Positions 35,444-46,029 of a stretch of 64,000 nucleotides of DNA are shown here, one piece after another. Source of the stretch: Rheum nobile (Eukaryota > Streptophyta > Magnoliopsida > Caryophyllales > Polygonaceae); contig WOAB01000109.1 in NCBI GenBank assembly GCA_027886185.1, positions 7,606,501 through 7,670,500 of the forward strand, in the 5' to 3' direction. The notes below the pieces were generated by a model. The model ran no database searches. It worked only from the letters and a program-made list of their open reading frames with translations, and was not told the DNA's origin. The first letter of the stretch is position 1, and the number at the start of each line of letters is the position of its first letter. Both the position numbers and the translations under genes were made by a program.

Positions 35444-36602
35444 TCAATCAATTACATGAACGGATCCGTCTCCCATATACATAAAAGGATCTAGTGCCCG
35501 ACCATTTGCAATGCAGTACTCTCGATACATATTCAAATTCCCCTCAAACTTTGTTGTCCACCACAAAATGTTTTGATCTGCGTTTCTGCGCCACGAACCA
35601 GGAGTGTGCGATATTGGCGACCCTTCCTTAATCACCACCTATATATACACACATAAACTATTTGAGTAGTGAAAACAATGTAACCTAATCTCATAAATAT
35701 TTTATTAGAAGAAACCTTTACCGGTATGAAGTGATCATGATTGCCTACGTGTGTCATGGAAAAAATCTTTTCTGGAGGACTATGCTCGATGTCCTATTCC
35801 TCAACAGTAAGCAAAACGTTGGAACTTCCCAAGTTAATAAGATGAGACCAACCTGATATAGTGTGGCAAACACTAAACCAATCAATGGCATGTGAAGCCA
35901 GTATACTTCTGAGCCAGGGCTTCTGCAATGGTTCACTTGAAAGATAAGATCATCCCATGACCCTTGTTGAAGACGGTAACGTATCGGCTCGTATAGATCT
36001 CGGTTGTCAAGCAACTCCGCTACCATCTCGCGTCGGATGTTGGGATATTCCTTCTCTTGCCTTCCCAACAATACAGCCATCGACCGATATCCACAATGTC
36101 CGTCGGGGCGTACATCTCTAACATTCTTGATGTACGGAATCCAAAAGTCATCCACATTGTCAATCCCAAAGTTCACCCCCATATGAACCATGTGAAGACT
36201 AGGTTCTTCAGGCCACTGCAAATCTTCTGGTTGTGATTCTTCTGGTAGGGCTTGGGATTACAAGTCGTCAAAGTCCATCACCACTGTACTAGATGCACTT
36301 GCTTGCTTTTTAGGACGACCTAGGCCTCTACCAGAGCTCGCACTTGCCTTCCCCTTTGCCTTTGTCTTCGGCCCTACCTTCTTCTCATTCTCGTGGAGCT
36401 CATCCCGTCTATGCTCAAACAAGCACTTATCCCTCTTCTCCGCCTTCTCATCCACCTTCTCCTTGTTCCTAGCACCACTTGGCCTTCCTTTTGCCTTGAT
36501 CCCCGTCGGCTCCAACAAAGTACTCTCTTCCGGATGCTCTAAGTCATGGTACAACTTACCTAGTAGGAATGTCATGCCTTTCTTCAATGTCCCAACATCC
36601 AA
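35444..36602 (-). pseudogene. OTU-type cysteine protease part of transposase fusion
   Basis: Minus strand, continuing the transposase frame after the LTR element. A lysine-rich linker comes first (GRPSGARNKEKVDEKAEKR, then KASASSGRGLGRPKKQ). A TAA at 36258-36260 follows. The OTU domain has RPDGHCGYRSMAVLLG, with the Asp-Gly-x-Cys catalytic loop, then IRREMVAELL, WDDLIFQVNHC and WLHMPLIGLVFATLY. A frameshift and TAG follow near 35806-35850. NHDHFIPV at about 35725 supplies the expected catalytic His. A 90-bp intron (about 35640-35730) precedes the last exon (VVIKEGSPISHTPGSWRRNA to the stop at 35444). OTU enzymes cleave ubiquitin-like linkages. The catalytic residues are present but the frame is broken. 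Confidence 0.82.
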
Positions 36603-36607
36603 CCTGG

Positions 36608-38063
36608 TGATAAGCACTACTTTGTAGGGCTTAAGTAAGAGTCTTTAAAGGTTTATTGGTGCCATTCGAGTAGATTTAGACACATTCATGTGTATGGCAT
36701 TTGGGGGCGAAGTTTGGTGTTTTTGGAGGTGTTTGAGCTATTTTGGAGATCATAGGAAGCCACAAGGAGAAGACGTCAAGGAAGTGAAGAGAAGAGTAGA
36801 AGAACAGTGGGCTGAATTCAAATGGTTCGTTCTCTCTACTCAGATGTCCAAATGGAGTGATTCCAATTCGAGGAGTTATATCTTGAAGTCTACTACAAGT
36901 CCTCAAAATATGAGCGCAATCCGAGTTGGGAATCAAAAGTTATGGCATTTTTACTGAAGTATCGCAGAAGCTGAAGTACTGGAATCCCACCGCACCCAGC
37001 GGTGGGCACTGCCGCACCCGCGGCGAGGTCGTCAGAGAACTGGAGTTTCTGTTAAATGGCCGCACCCGGCGGTGGAGCCACCGCACCCGCGGTGGAGACG
37101 CGCTGAAAGTATTTTATGAGTTTTCTTATTCCCGTTTTATTTTATTTCCGAAACTTTATTTCCAAGTTTGTTATTTTTCTTTTCTTTATTTCTGAATTAT
37201 TACTTTAGTATTTGAGTTAGGTTTAAGACTCTTTTAGAAAAAAAACTTCTCTAACCCTAGTTGCCACCTTTCTACGTTTTTCTCTCACAAATCCTAATGG
37301 AGAACTAAACCTCCATTGTTGCACTTGACAGTTTGAAGCCAGCAATTGATTGGTTGTGAGTTTTCTACTCTTGTTCATTTTCCTATCTAGTTGGATTGAT
37401 TCTCTTGTGCTTGATTGATTATTGGTTTATGTTGATTTATCTAGAGTAGCTACCTAGGTTTATTGATATCTTCCTAATTGCTAGGACTTGTGATTCCGGG
37501 TTCGGGTTGCATATCTAGTAGCAAGCACGATTGTTGCGTATAGGGGATCCAAGCGCTTCATCATGAGAGAGAGTTAATTGCATGCTTATAGTAACGGGTT
37601 GTTTCTATTGCATGTATCTTGTTGAATCTTTGTTTGATTGCTATTGCTTTATTGAGTCTTGAAGGTTTTCGGATTTGATTTGGTGATAAGTACTATTAGG
37701 GCTGGTAGAACTAATAGTTACCTATGATCGGGATAAGAACAACTATAGGAATATTAAGAACTTGAGATTGATAGAATTCCGTGATCGACCTTTCTATTGT
37801 TGTGTGGATCTCTGTTGAGTGTGGCGCTTTTTCCCATCATATTTACAACCTTTTCCTGCGAACTTATTTACTTGTTTCCTTATTGCTTGTTACGAGAAAC
37901 ACAAACAAACCCCCCCCCCCCCCCCCTAGTTCATAGTTGGTGATAACAAATTGCATAAGTTGATAACCTGACTCTCTGTGGGATCGACCCTGACTTGCTT
38001 GCTATACTACTTAGTAGGTATTTTGGGATTTATTTGATAGGCATCACGACTTTAGCTCTGTCA
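36608..38063 (+). repeat. Left LTR of the Athila-related element
   Basis: 1456 bp. Contains GC-rich words ACCGCACCCGCGGTGG and variants at about 36990-37095, and a homopolymer of C near 37911-37926. Confidence 0.92.
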
Positions 38064-38067
38064 AATT

Positions 38068-38085
38068 TGGCGCCGTTGCCGGGGA
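38068..38085 (+). promoter_or_regulatory. Asp-tRNA primer binding site
   Basis: TGGCGCCGTTGCCGGGGA, four bases after the LTR end, the usual Athila/Tat-clade primer site. Confidence 0.9.
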
Positions 38086-38201
38086 GTCAAATTTTCTGTT
38101 TTTGTGATTTGTTTGTTACCAACCTTGGTGTGGACCTATCTTACGGTCCACACCCGTGCTACTGATTTTTGTATTTTCTTTGTTTTGATTTTGATTCAGA
38201 T

Positions 38202-39434
38202 ATGGATTTATGGGGAGAGCCGCGATATGACCCATACTCCTACGCATACACTCCAGGGTGGAGAGATCACCCCAATTCGAGTTATGGGTACCAACAATAC
38301 CCTCCATATGGTCATGACTACCAGGAGTTCTACCCGAAGCCATAATCGTTCTACCAGCAGGGTGCTCCACAACAGTACAATCCGGCCTATGAGCATAGCC
38401 CGCCGGTGTCCAATCCTAGTTCCTCCATGTCAACTGAAGATATGCTCCAAGCTCTGGATAAACATTTCAGCACTAGTGTTGAAACTAGGGAGTCAAGCAT
38501 CAAGAATCTAGAGAAGCAGGTGAGACAAATGGTTGAAGCTATCACAAAGACCGATGCAAAGATTTCGGGACTTCTATCGTCTCAAACGGTAGTTAACCCG
38601 AGAGAAAATGTTAGTGCCGTGTCGCTTAGAAGTGGAAAGCAATTGTTTGTCGCTCCTAGTGCTGAGAATGACGATTCAGGAGAAGAAGAGTTTCTGGAGG
38701 ATCACCGCACCCAGCGGCAAGAGGACCGCACCCGCGGCGAGAATGAAGAAGAGGAGCAGGATGTTCTGGAGAGTTCACCGCACCCCGCGGTGGCGCCCAC
38801 CGCACCCAGCGGTGGCGGTACTGTTTCTCGAGAAATTTCTGTGGATGCACCACACCCCGCGGTGGAATCTGACCACGCCAGCGGTTCACTCAAGGAGTTG
38901 GGCCTTCCAGACGATATTTGGGACCGCAAGGTGCTTTCTGAGGAAGAATATTTTTTGGGACTGGAGGAATTCAGCGACCAAGAGGAGGAGAGCCGCGATT
39001 GCGGAAACGATCCTGCGACGCCCGCCCCTCTCGAAAACGCCCCGGCAGCCCCCGACCCTCTCGAGGCTGCCTATGATGATGACTGCGTAGAAACCGTTCC
39101 CTTGGTCACGCTGACGAACATTATCCCTCGCTGCACAGAATTTTTAGGGGTGCTGCGCAAGATCAAGAAGAAATCAAAGGGGAAGCACAAGAAGGAGACC
39201 CTGATTCAAGTGGCGGATTTTTATATGCTAGATACGGGGCAGGACATACATGCAGCCCCTGAGATGCTGGGTAGACCGTTTTTGAAGATGGCAAGTGCAT
39301 TCATAGATATGAACAGCGGTCCAACCATCATGAAGTGCACAAGCATGGGAGAAAAGCTCAACATGGAGTATACAAAGAGGCATCCCCCTGATATAGACCC
39401 CAAGAGTTCAATTGCTTTGAGCAACCCAACTTAA
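38202..39434 (+). pseudogene. Partial gag-protease ORF of the Athila-related element
   Basis: The frame starts at ATG 38202 (MDLWGEPRYDPYSYAYTPGW), which is the part normally following the capsid in Athila-type Gag, so the capsid is deleted. One TAA at 38343-38345, CAA in origin by context, interrupts it. The open frame then runs from 38406: a coiled-coil-like stretch (ETRESSIKNLEKQVRQMVEA), NPRENVSAVSLRSGKQL (the hallmark of Athila/Ogre-like polyproteins), an acidic Pro-rich region with PHPAV/TAPSGG repeats encoded by the CCGCACCCGCGGTGG word, and a protease-like end (DFYMLDTG, MLGRPFLKMASAFIDM). It stops at 39434. RT and integrase are missing. The product may still supply RNA-packaging or nothing at all. 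Confidence 0.8.
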
Positions 39435-40836
39435 GTGGGAGAATACCAAGTCAAGCCATGACAATAACTAAGGCGCTGTCCGGGAGGCAACCCGAGGTAT
39501 GTTTTTCTTTCTTTGCTTTTTTTTTCTTTGTTTATGCTTTTGTTTTGGTGTGTTTTGTTTTTGTTTTTCTTTGTTTCTAACTAACCTGCAGGGATGAGAC
39601 CTATGCTAATTGAAGAAGGTGTTTCCCACACCATTATAAGTCTTTTTTTTCCTGCACTAATAAACTCCCCAAAAAAACCTTAAACGGGAAGCAAAAAAAA
39701 TAAAAAATCCGAAAAAAAAAATCCGAAAAAAAAATAAAAATAATCGGAATTAGAAAAAAAAAAAAAAAGTTGTACCAAGGCCAGCTGTCCAGAGTTTCTC
39801 ATGGAGATGTTGCGCATCATGTTGTCAAAGGAGGAGACATTCGCCCCACACATTATTTGGCAACGATGATGGCCCTACAATCGACAGCTGCGAAGGAGGA
39901 CTACTCATGGCCCACACCACGATCATATCTGGGCCCATTTTTAGTGGCATTTGAAGCCCGTGCAGCCCCGAATTCTTTGATTACCACTATTCACCAAAGT
40001 GGCTTCGTATGGTTGCACGGTAGATGAAGATCATGGAGTATTGAAGACGCACGCTCAACACCCGAGACCTGTGCGTCTATTGAAGACCGCCAGCAACAAA
40101 GGAAGTGTCCAAGCCAACTCGGCGACGTTGTGAGTTATTTTTTGCTTTTCCCTGTGCTCTATTCTTTTGTCTTTCATTACATTGAGGACAATGCAATGTT
40201 TAAGCATGGGGGAGGGTTTTATACTTGCTACGTCGCTGAGGAGAAAAAGAATAAAGAAAAAAGCCAAAAATTGAAAAAAGGCATACATAAAAATCCTGGG
40301 ATAGGTCGAAAACCCGAAAGGGCGGCCTAGGCAATAAGCAGGTGGCTTGGACCAGCATTAGGCTGGGGTAATATGAGGTCAAGAGTGACGTGAGCTTATG
40401 TGAGCACATCTATGAAAAAAATATGAGTGGCTTGGTGAAAACCCGAAAGGGCGCCTTGGCAAAATGAGCGAAAAAGAAGAAGAGTGATTTTAGGATTTCT
40501 CTTTATTCTTGGCGAGGCGTCATAAGAAGAGGAGTCAAAGAAGGATTGTCGGGTAGGTCACTCTGGGAGACATAAGGAGTCATAGATGGAGGCTAGGATT
40601 AGAGGTTACTCACACTATTAGATGTCCGGGTTAAGCTTGGGGGAAGTATTCTGCTTGCCCCTTAAGCTTATCAAGTATGATGTATTGTAGATGAGTTTGG
40701 TGCCAGGAGCTTTGGCATGGGTTAGGTGACTCTTAGTTGGAGGATATGCTTCCTGAGACCTTGGGTGCTGCATTGGAGGAGTAGACTCTTTATTAGTTTA
40801 CTCGAGGACGAGCAAAGGTCTAAGCATGGGGGAGTT
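39435..40836 (+). other. Non-coding 3' interior of the Athila-related element
   Basis: A T- and A-rich tract (39500-39770), then a unique region. Three polypurine-like GGGGGAG-type tracts occur: TTTAAGCATGGGGGAGGG at 40198, AAGCTTGGGGGAAG at 40635 and CTAAGCATGGGGGAG at 40819. The last adjoins the LTR. The phrase GAAAACCCGAAAGGGCG occurs twice (about 40307, 40436). No RT or integrase residues were recognised in any frame. Confidence 0.7.
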
Positions 40837-42296
40837 TGATAAGCACTACTTTGTAGGGCTTAAGTAAGAGTCTTTAGAGGGTTTATTGGTGCCATTCGGG
40901 TAGATTTAGACACATTCATGTGTATGGCATTTGGGGGCGAAGTTTGGTGTTTTTGGAGGTGTTTGAGCTATTTTGGAGATCATAGGAAGCCACAAGGAGA
41001 AGACGTCAAGGAAGTGAAGAGAAGAGTAGAAGAACAGTGGGCTGAATTCAAATGGTTCGTTCTCTCTACTCAGATGTCCAAATGGAGTGATTCCAATTCG
41101 AGGAGTTAGATCTTGAAGTCTACTACAAGTCCTCAAAATATGAGCGCAATCCGAGTTGGGAATCAAAAGTTATGGCGTTTTTACTGAAGTGTCGCAGAAG
41201 CTGAAGTACTAGAATCTCACCGCACCCAGCGGTGGGCACTGCCGCACCCGCGGCGAGGTCGTCAGAGAACTGGAGTTTCTGTTAAATGGACGCACCCGGC
41301 GGTGGAGCCACCGCACCCGCGGTGGAGCCACCGCACCCGCGGTGGAGACGCGCTGAAAGTATTTTACGAGTTTTCTTATTCCCGTTTTATTTTATTTCCA
41401 AGTTTGTTATTTTTCTTTTCTTTATTTCTGAATTATTACTTTAGTATTTAAGTTAGGTTTAAGACTCTTTTAGAAAAAAAAACTTCTCTAACCCTAGTTG
41501 CCACCTTTCTACGTTTTTCTCTCACAAACCCTAATGGAGAACTAAACCTCCATTGTTGCACTTGACAGTTTGAAGCCAGCAATTGATTGGTTGTGAGTTT
41601 TCTACTTTTGTTCATTTTCCTATCTAGTTGGATTGATTCTCTTGTGCTTGATTGATTATTGGTTTATGTTGATTTATCTAGAGTAGCTACCTAGGTTTAT
41701 TGATATCTTCCTAATTGCTAGGACTTGTGATTCCGGGTTCGGATTGCATATCTAGTAGCAAGCACGATTGTTGCGTATAGGGGATCCGAGCGCTTCATCG
41801 TGAGAGAGAGTTAATTGTATGCTTATAGTAACGGGTTGTTTCTATTGCATGTATCTTGTTGAATCCTTGTTTGATTGTTATTGCTTTATTGAGTCTTGAA
41901 GGTTTTCGGATTTGATTTGGTGATAAGTACTATTAGGGCTGGTAGAACTAATAGTTACCTATGATCGGGATAAGAACAACTATAGGAATATTAAGAACTT
42001 GAGATTGATAGAATTTCGTGATCGACCTTTCTATTGTTGTGTGGATCTCTGTTGAGTGTGGCGTTTTTTCCCATCATATTTACAACCTTTTCCTGCGAAC
42101 TTATTTACTTGTTTCCTTATTGCTTGTTACGAGAAACACAAACAAATCCCCCCCCCCCCTAGTTCATAGTTGGTGATAACAAATTGCATAAGTTGATAAC
42201 CTGACTCTCTGTGGGATCGACCCTGACTTGCTTGCTATACTACTTAGTAGGTATTTTGGGATTTATTTGATAGGCATCATGACTTTAGCTCTGTCA
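40837..42296 (+). repeat. Right LTR of the Athila-related element
   Basis: 1460 bp. It differs from the left LTR by one additional GC-rich unit near 41310-41340, a short deletion near 41395, a shorter C homopolymer near 42150 and scattered substitutions. Confidence 0.92.
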
Positions 42297-42301
42297 CCTG
42301 G

Positions 42302-44541
42302 CAAACATTTCACGAAATCTCATCTCTGTAATGTCCATTCGAACGTAGACATAAAGGCAAGGAGTTGTTGTTGGAGTATCTTCCTATTCCAAGTCCCTCC
42401 AGAACTCGTGAACGTCTAACGGAATGAGAGGTGTTCTTGAAACGATGGCTCTTGCAATGGTGTGCACGCAAGGCAACCCAAGGCAATCTCTCACCCAATG
42501 GTCGGTATATTCTTTTGAGAACTCCCCATTCTTCAAGATATCGTAATAGCCCAACAACATATCAAAGCACATATCCGACACTTGGTATAAGAGCCTAGAA
42601 AAAGTAGCTTGTACAATTGGCGGCATCGATACATCATCGAAATTCGTTGGTCGTTTGGAAAGTGAAAGGTTCATGCTCCTTCTAATCTGACCTATTTGAA
42701 GGATGATGGCATGGTGGATCCTCACGATCACTCTGTTGAAGCCCCCTCTACTAGAGCCAATAATATCTTTCAAAAGCATCCCCTCAGCCCTGTCAAATCA
42801 CATGACGTTAGTACGACATTAACAACTATGAGTAAAAAAACACCATATTGTGAACGTCATACCTATTTGAAGTCCTCGTGAAGAAGTGAAGATGATGATC
42901 TGTCTACGCCCTTACTATGCTCGTCTTGTACGGAGTAAGCCATGTGTCCTCCACGTATCCGACAAGGCCGCTCTTCCACGATGTCCGTAATACGGCAAGC
43001 CTCTCTTCATAGCTTTCTTCACTGGTTGAGCAAAAAAGTGCCCAACATTGGTTTGCAAAGGCATCCACGCTTTCCTTCTTCTTCAAGATGGACGAGGCAC
43101 GTGCCTCGATGTGCTTTATATGCACCCAGCACAAGAGGTGTTGAACTTCGATGCCAAAAACATTGTGGATAGCAGTTATGAGGGCCTTCTCACAATATGT
43201 CATTATTGCAGTCGGCATCACTCCCAAATCCAAACACAATGCCCGAACGTTTCTCATTATCCACGTGTAATGATAAATCCTTTCCGCCTGGGTGAATGCA
43301 TAAGCAATGTTGAACGTCTTATGAGTGTTGGTGAAATCAACAATCTCCACAAGTGGCATTCCATATCTATGGAAAACATTTCATAATACCGAACACATTT
43401 TTAAATGAAATACCTTAAAAGTTTCTCTCATAAACTACATATTATTAAAATTTAGGACTTACTTGTTTGTCTTGTATGTCGCGTCAATGATTATCACGTA
43501 CGGGAACTTCTTCAACAACCACAGTGACTCCGGATTAGCAAAAAATAAGATTACAACCTCATCAGTCTTCGCATCCCTCAAGGGATGAACTACGTATTTC
43601 TACTCAACCAGAAATCTTAGGGACCACTGTGTAACCGTTAACTCTCCCCGATCCTCGTACTGTAGCTTCTGCAAGAAGTTGGCAACTTGCTTCCTGGAAG
43701 TCACACTTCTCGGGAAGTTTTGCCTCAATTCCGAAACAATTTGATTCGGCATCTTGCGACCATCTCCCCACCTCCTAGCGCACAGTTGCTCCGCCTCGGT
43801 CATTCGACCCATGAATGCATGGCATTTAAAGCTAGTTTGTAGCTTATGGTTGTGCCGACCTTCAATCACACCCAAGACCCACTTTTCACCAACCGTCCAT
43901 GCCTCTTTCTTCATGCGAACACCCATTATCTCAAACTTACACCCACACTTTTTGGATCTCGACTTTCGGATTTTAACAATCGGCAACTCTGGATTCTCTT
44001 TGTTCACCTTTGGCCTCCCGGATCTCCAAGGCCCAAACCTATCGCACACTATACTAATTTGGTACGGACTTGAGTTACGCTTCACCAAAGCTATCACAAG
44101 CTCCTTTCCTATTTCTTTCGCCCATTCGTACAATTCTTCCTTACTATCCCACACTAGGTCGGTAATAAAATGCTCCGTATAGTATTTCCCCTATAAATGT
44201 AGCGGTTTATGTTATCTAAAAGTCATCATAACTACATCACTATGTTACACTACATATGATTTCCAATTATATAACTACAAATTCATGATAAATATTGGAT
44301 ACCTAAATAAGTGCGATATTTACGATACTAATTACGTATTAAAATATCGATAAAGGAAACAGCAAAACTATTTCAACACTAACCACAAATACGTCGCTAG
44401 GGTCCCAATCGTCAGTCGCTTCGTCGTCTTCGACATCTACGAAAAATTCGACTTCATCCATTTGTCGTCCTCCTCCTCTTCTTCTTCACTTTGAACCCAA
44501 TCATTTTCCTCGTCACTACTATCCTCACCACTATGATACAT
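42302..44541 (-). pseudogene. MULE transposase (MURA/FAR1-type) part of OTU fusion
   Basis: Minus strand, four exons. Exon 1 (ATG 44541 to about 44395) is acidic and has a frameshift. Exon 2 (44190-43463) carries a FAR1/WRKY-GCM1-type finger (VCDRFGPWRSGRP, KSRSKKCGCKFEIMG, IEGRHNHKL) and ends FPYVIIIDATYKTNK with the first catalytic Asp; a TAG lies at 43600-43602. Exon 3 (43366-42863) is the MULE domain: GMPLVEIVDFTNTHKTFNIA and HLLCWVHI; the second catalytic Asp position reads MTYCEKAL, Tyr for Asp. A TAG at 42904-42906 replaces a usual Trp. Exon 4 (from 42789) has a SWIM-like finger (CLGLPCVHTIARA). It continues in frame into the OTU part at 36602 after the Athila-related insertion. Introns have GT-AG borders. 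Confidence 0.85.
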
Positions 44542-45042
44542 CTTTAAAATTGGGAGAGGAACAATTTCGGTTTCTTGCAAGAGCTTCGGGTACAAATAGG
44601 AAGAAATAGATCTGTTAGAATGTTACTGTTTGGTATGCTTAACTTAAGCGCACCAACGGTAATATTCAAACGGATCCGTTAGAACGTTAGCCGTTGGAAA
44701 GACAATGCCGGCCATTAATGGGCTGGCCCAATTAGATTTACACGCTTAACTTAAGTGCATACTCATGCGCTTAAGTTAAGCGTGTAAATCTAACAAAGAC
44801 AGTTACGGCCACTAATTAATTGGGCCGGCACAATACACATGTGCGTTGAACTTAAGCGTATGCGTGTGCGCTTAACTTAAGCGTGTATGTCCCTGAGTTG
44901 TCTTTTTAAAATACCCATTATACTCTTATGCGCTTAACATAAGCGCACAAAACCGTGCTGATATGTTAAGCGCACAGAATAGCGTGTATATAGACATTAT
45001 TTCGCGTGTATCTAGCCATTGCCAAAATAAAAATCCTCTAAT
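44396..45042. repeat. MULE right end, copy R1
   Basis: 647 bp covering part of transposase exon 1, the 5' leader and the terminal inverted region, plus about 19 bp of flank. Repeated in direct orientation at 52430-53045 + 59312-59374. At 44733-44792 two 28-bp arms (TAGATTTACACGCTTAACTT at the start) form a hairpin with loop ACTC and one mismatch. Each arm contains its own CGCTTAACTTAAGCG-type palindrome. Confidence 0.88.
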
Positions 45043-46029
45043 AGCTTCAAACAATTCTCCAAAAACTTTGCTATAATTTACAGAATCCATTATAGACTTT
45101 TAAGTTCCCTAGTAGACCCTAGGTGTCTAGTACCTCATATTCTAAGAGGAGAGACTACTCTTTTGCAACTTGAAGCAGAAAGATCTACGACCTTCATCCC
45201 TAAGCTAATAAAATGGGACGATATTACTATACCTGAGACTCTTGAATTTAGACATGATTGTCCTCCTGATAATATTGAAAGAACCGAGATTTCTCAAATA
45301 GAAGAAAGCCAAGATGGTAGAGTACTCTTAAGATTTAACTCCAGCAGATCCCTTGCTTCTATGCCTAGAATCCCTAATCATCTCCCAGCTAGAAGTTATT
45401 TCTCATACTCTTTTTACACAACTAGAGACCATTCTGTTATAGTAGAATTTAGTAATCCCATTCCAACTCCAGTAAATGAACACACTAGAGAACAGTCCCC
45501 TTCCACATCACCTACTTAGAGTGACATGGGTAGATATTCATCTATAAATGTTATCTCTCAAACATAATTTACTTTAGACAAAGAATATTTGAGGAGAGAC
45601 TTTGAATCTAAAAAGAATAAAATTAAGAAAATATGGTTCATGGAAATTGAAAAAGAAAATAGAGATAAAATAATAGAGTTATGGTATTTTGATATGAGGA
45701 AACTTAGATCCAATATTCCCTTCTTCATTTGGTTCCCTAATTATCTTAAAAAACAAGGTATAAGGAACCCCTTCGATCAAAAATCTATAGAAGTCCAAAC
45801 TAGATTAACCAAAACCTGGAATCTTTTACCCTCTAGATCCACTCAAAGTATTCATCCACCTTTACAAGGAATAAAGATTAAAACAACAGATGGAGAAGTC
45901 TCTGCTGAACCTTTTAAAAATGTTAGAATAACAACTTCTAAAAATAGCACTGCCACAATAGAAGATGTTAAGAAAATACATCAGCAGCATAATTATTCTA
46001 TCCAGATCCTTCACACAATAGCAGAATAG
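45043..46029 (+). pseudogene. Viral ORF1: movement-protein C-terminal part and linker
   Basis: The frame is open from the junction to 45519 (no ATG; contains LEAERSTTFIPK, FNSSRSLASMPRIP and PARSYFSYSF), consistent with the C-terminal half of a caulimovirid movement protein, which opens plasmodesmata to viral spread. A stop at 45517-45519 and another near 45567 follow. 45574-46029 encodes a Lys-rich region with YLRRDFESKKNKIKKIWF and IPFFIWFPNYLKK, a segment I associate with the region between movement and coat protein in petu-/florendoviruses. It ends at a TAG (46027-46029). Confidence 0.7.

Larger units (their letters stand above)
36608..42296 (+). mobile_element. Athila-related LTR retrotransposon, non-autonomous
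   Basis: Direct LTRs at 36608-38063 and 40837-42296 (1456 and 1460 bp), both starting TGATAAGCACTAC and ending TTAGCTCTGTCA. They are nearly identical apart from a poly-C length change, a small GC-rich repeat gain in the right LTR and a 15-bp-class deletion. Target duplication CCTGG (36603-36607 and 42297-42301). Primer site TGGCGCCGTTGCCGGGGA at 38068, complementary to Asp tRNA as in Athila. Polypurine tract AGCATGGGGGAGT before 40837. The interior (2773 bp) has only a partial gag-protease frame, with no RT, RNase H or integrase, so it depended on other elements. It splits the MULE transposase-OTU gene. Confidence 0.93.
29253..45023 (-). mobile_element. Large Mutator-like element with PMD, GRF and transposase-OTU genes
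   Basis: The left end (GGTAAATACACGCG at 29253) and the reverse complement of the right end (GGCAATGGCTAGATACACGCG at 45023) are homologous for at least about 130 bp inward, including the phrases TGTCTATATACAC, CTATTCT, ACGGTTTT and GGGTATTTT. Inside are a plant mobile domain gene (+), a GRF zinc-finger gene (-) and a transposase-OTU fusion (-). The total is 15.8 kb, of which 5.7 kb is a later LTR element. A-rich flanks leave the 9-bp target duplication unresolved. Clusters of the word CGCTTAAGTTAAGCG lie in both ends and on both sides of the GRF gene. Strand is given for the transposase. Confidence 0.82.
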
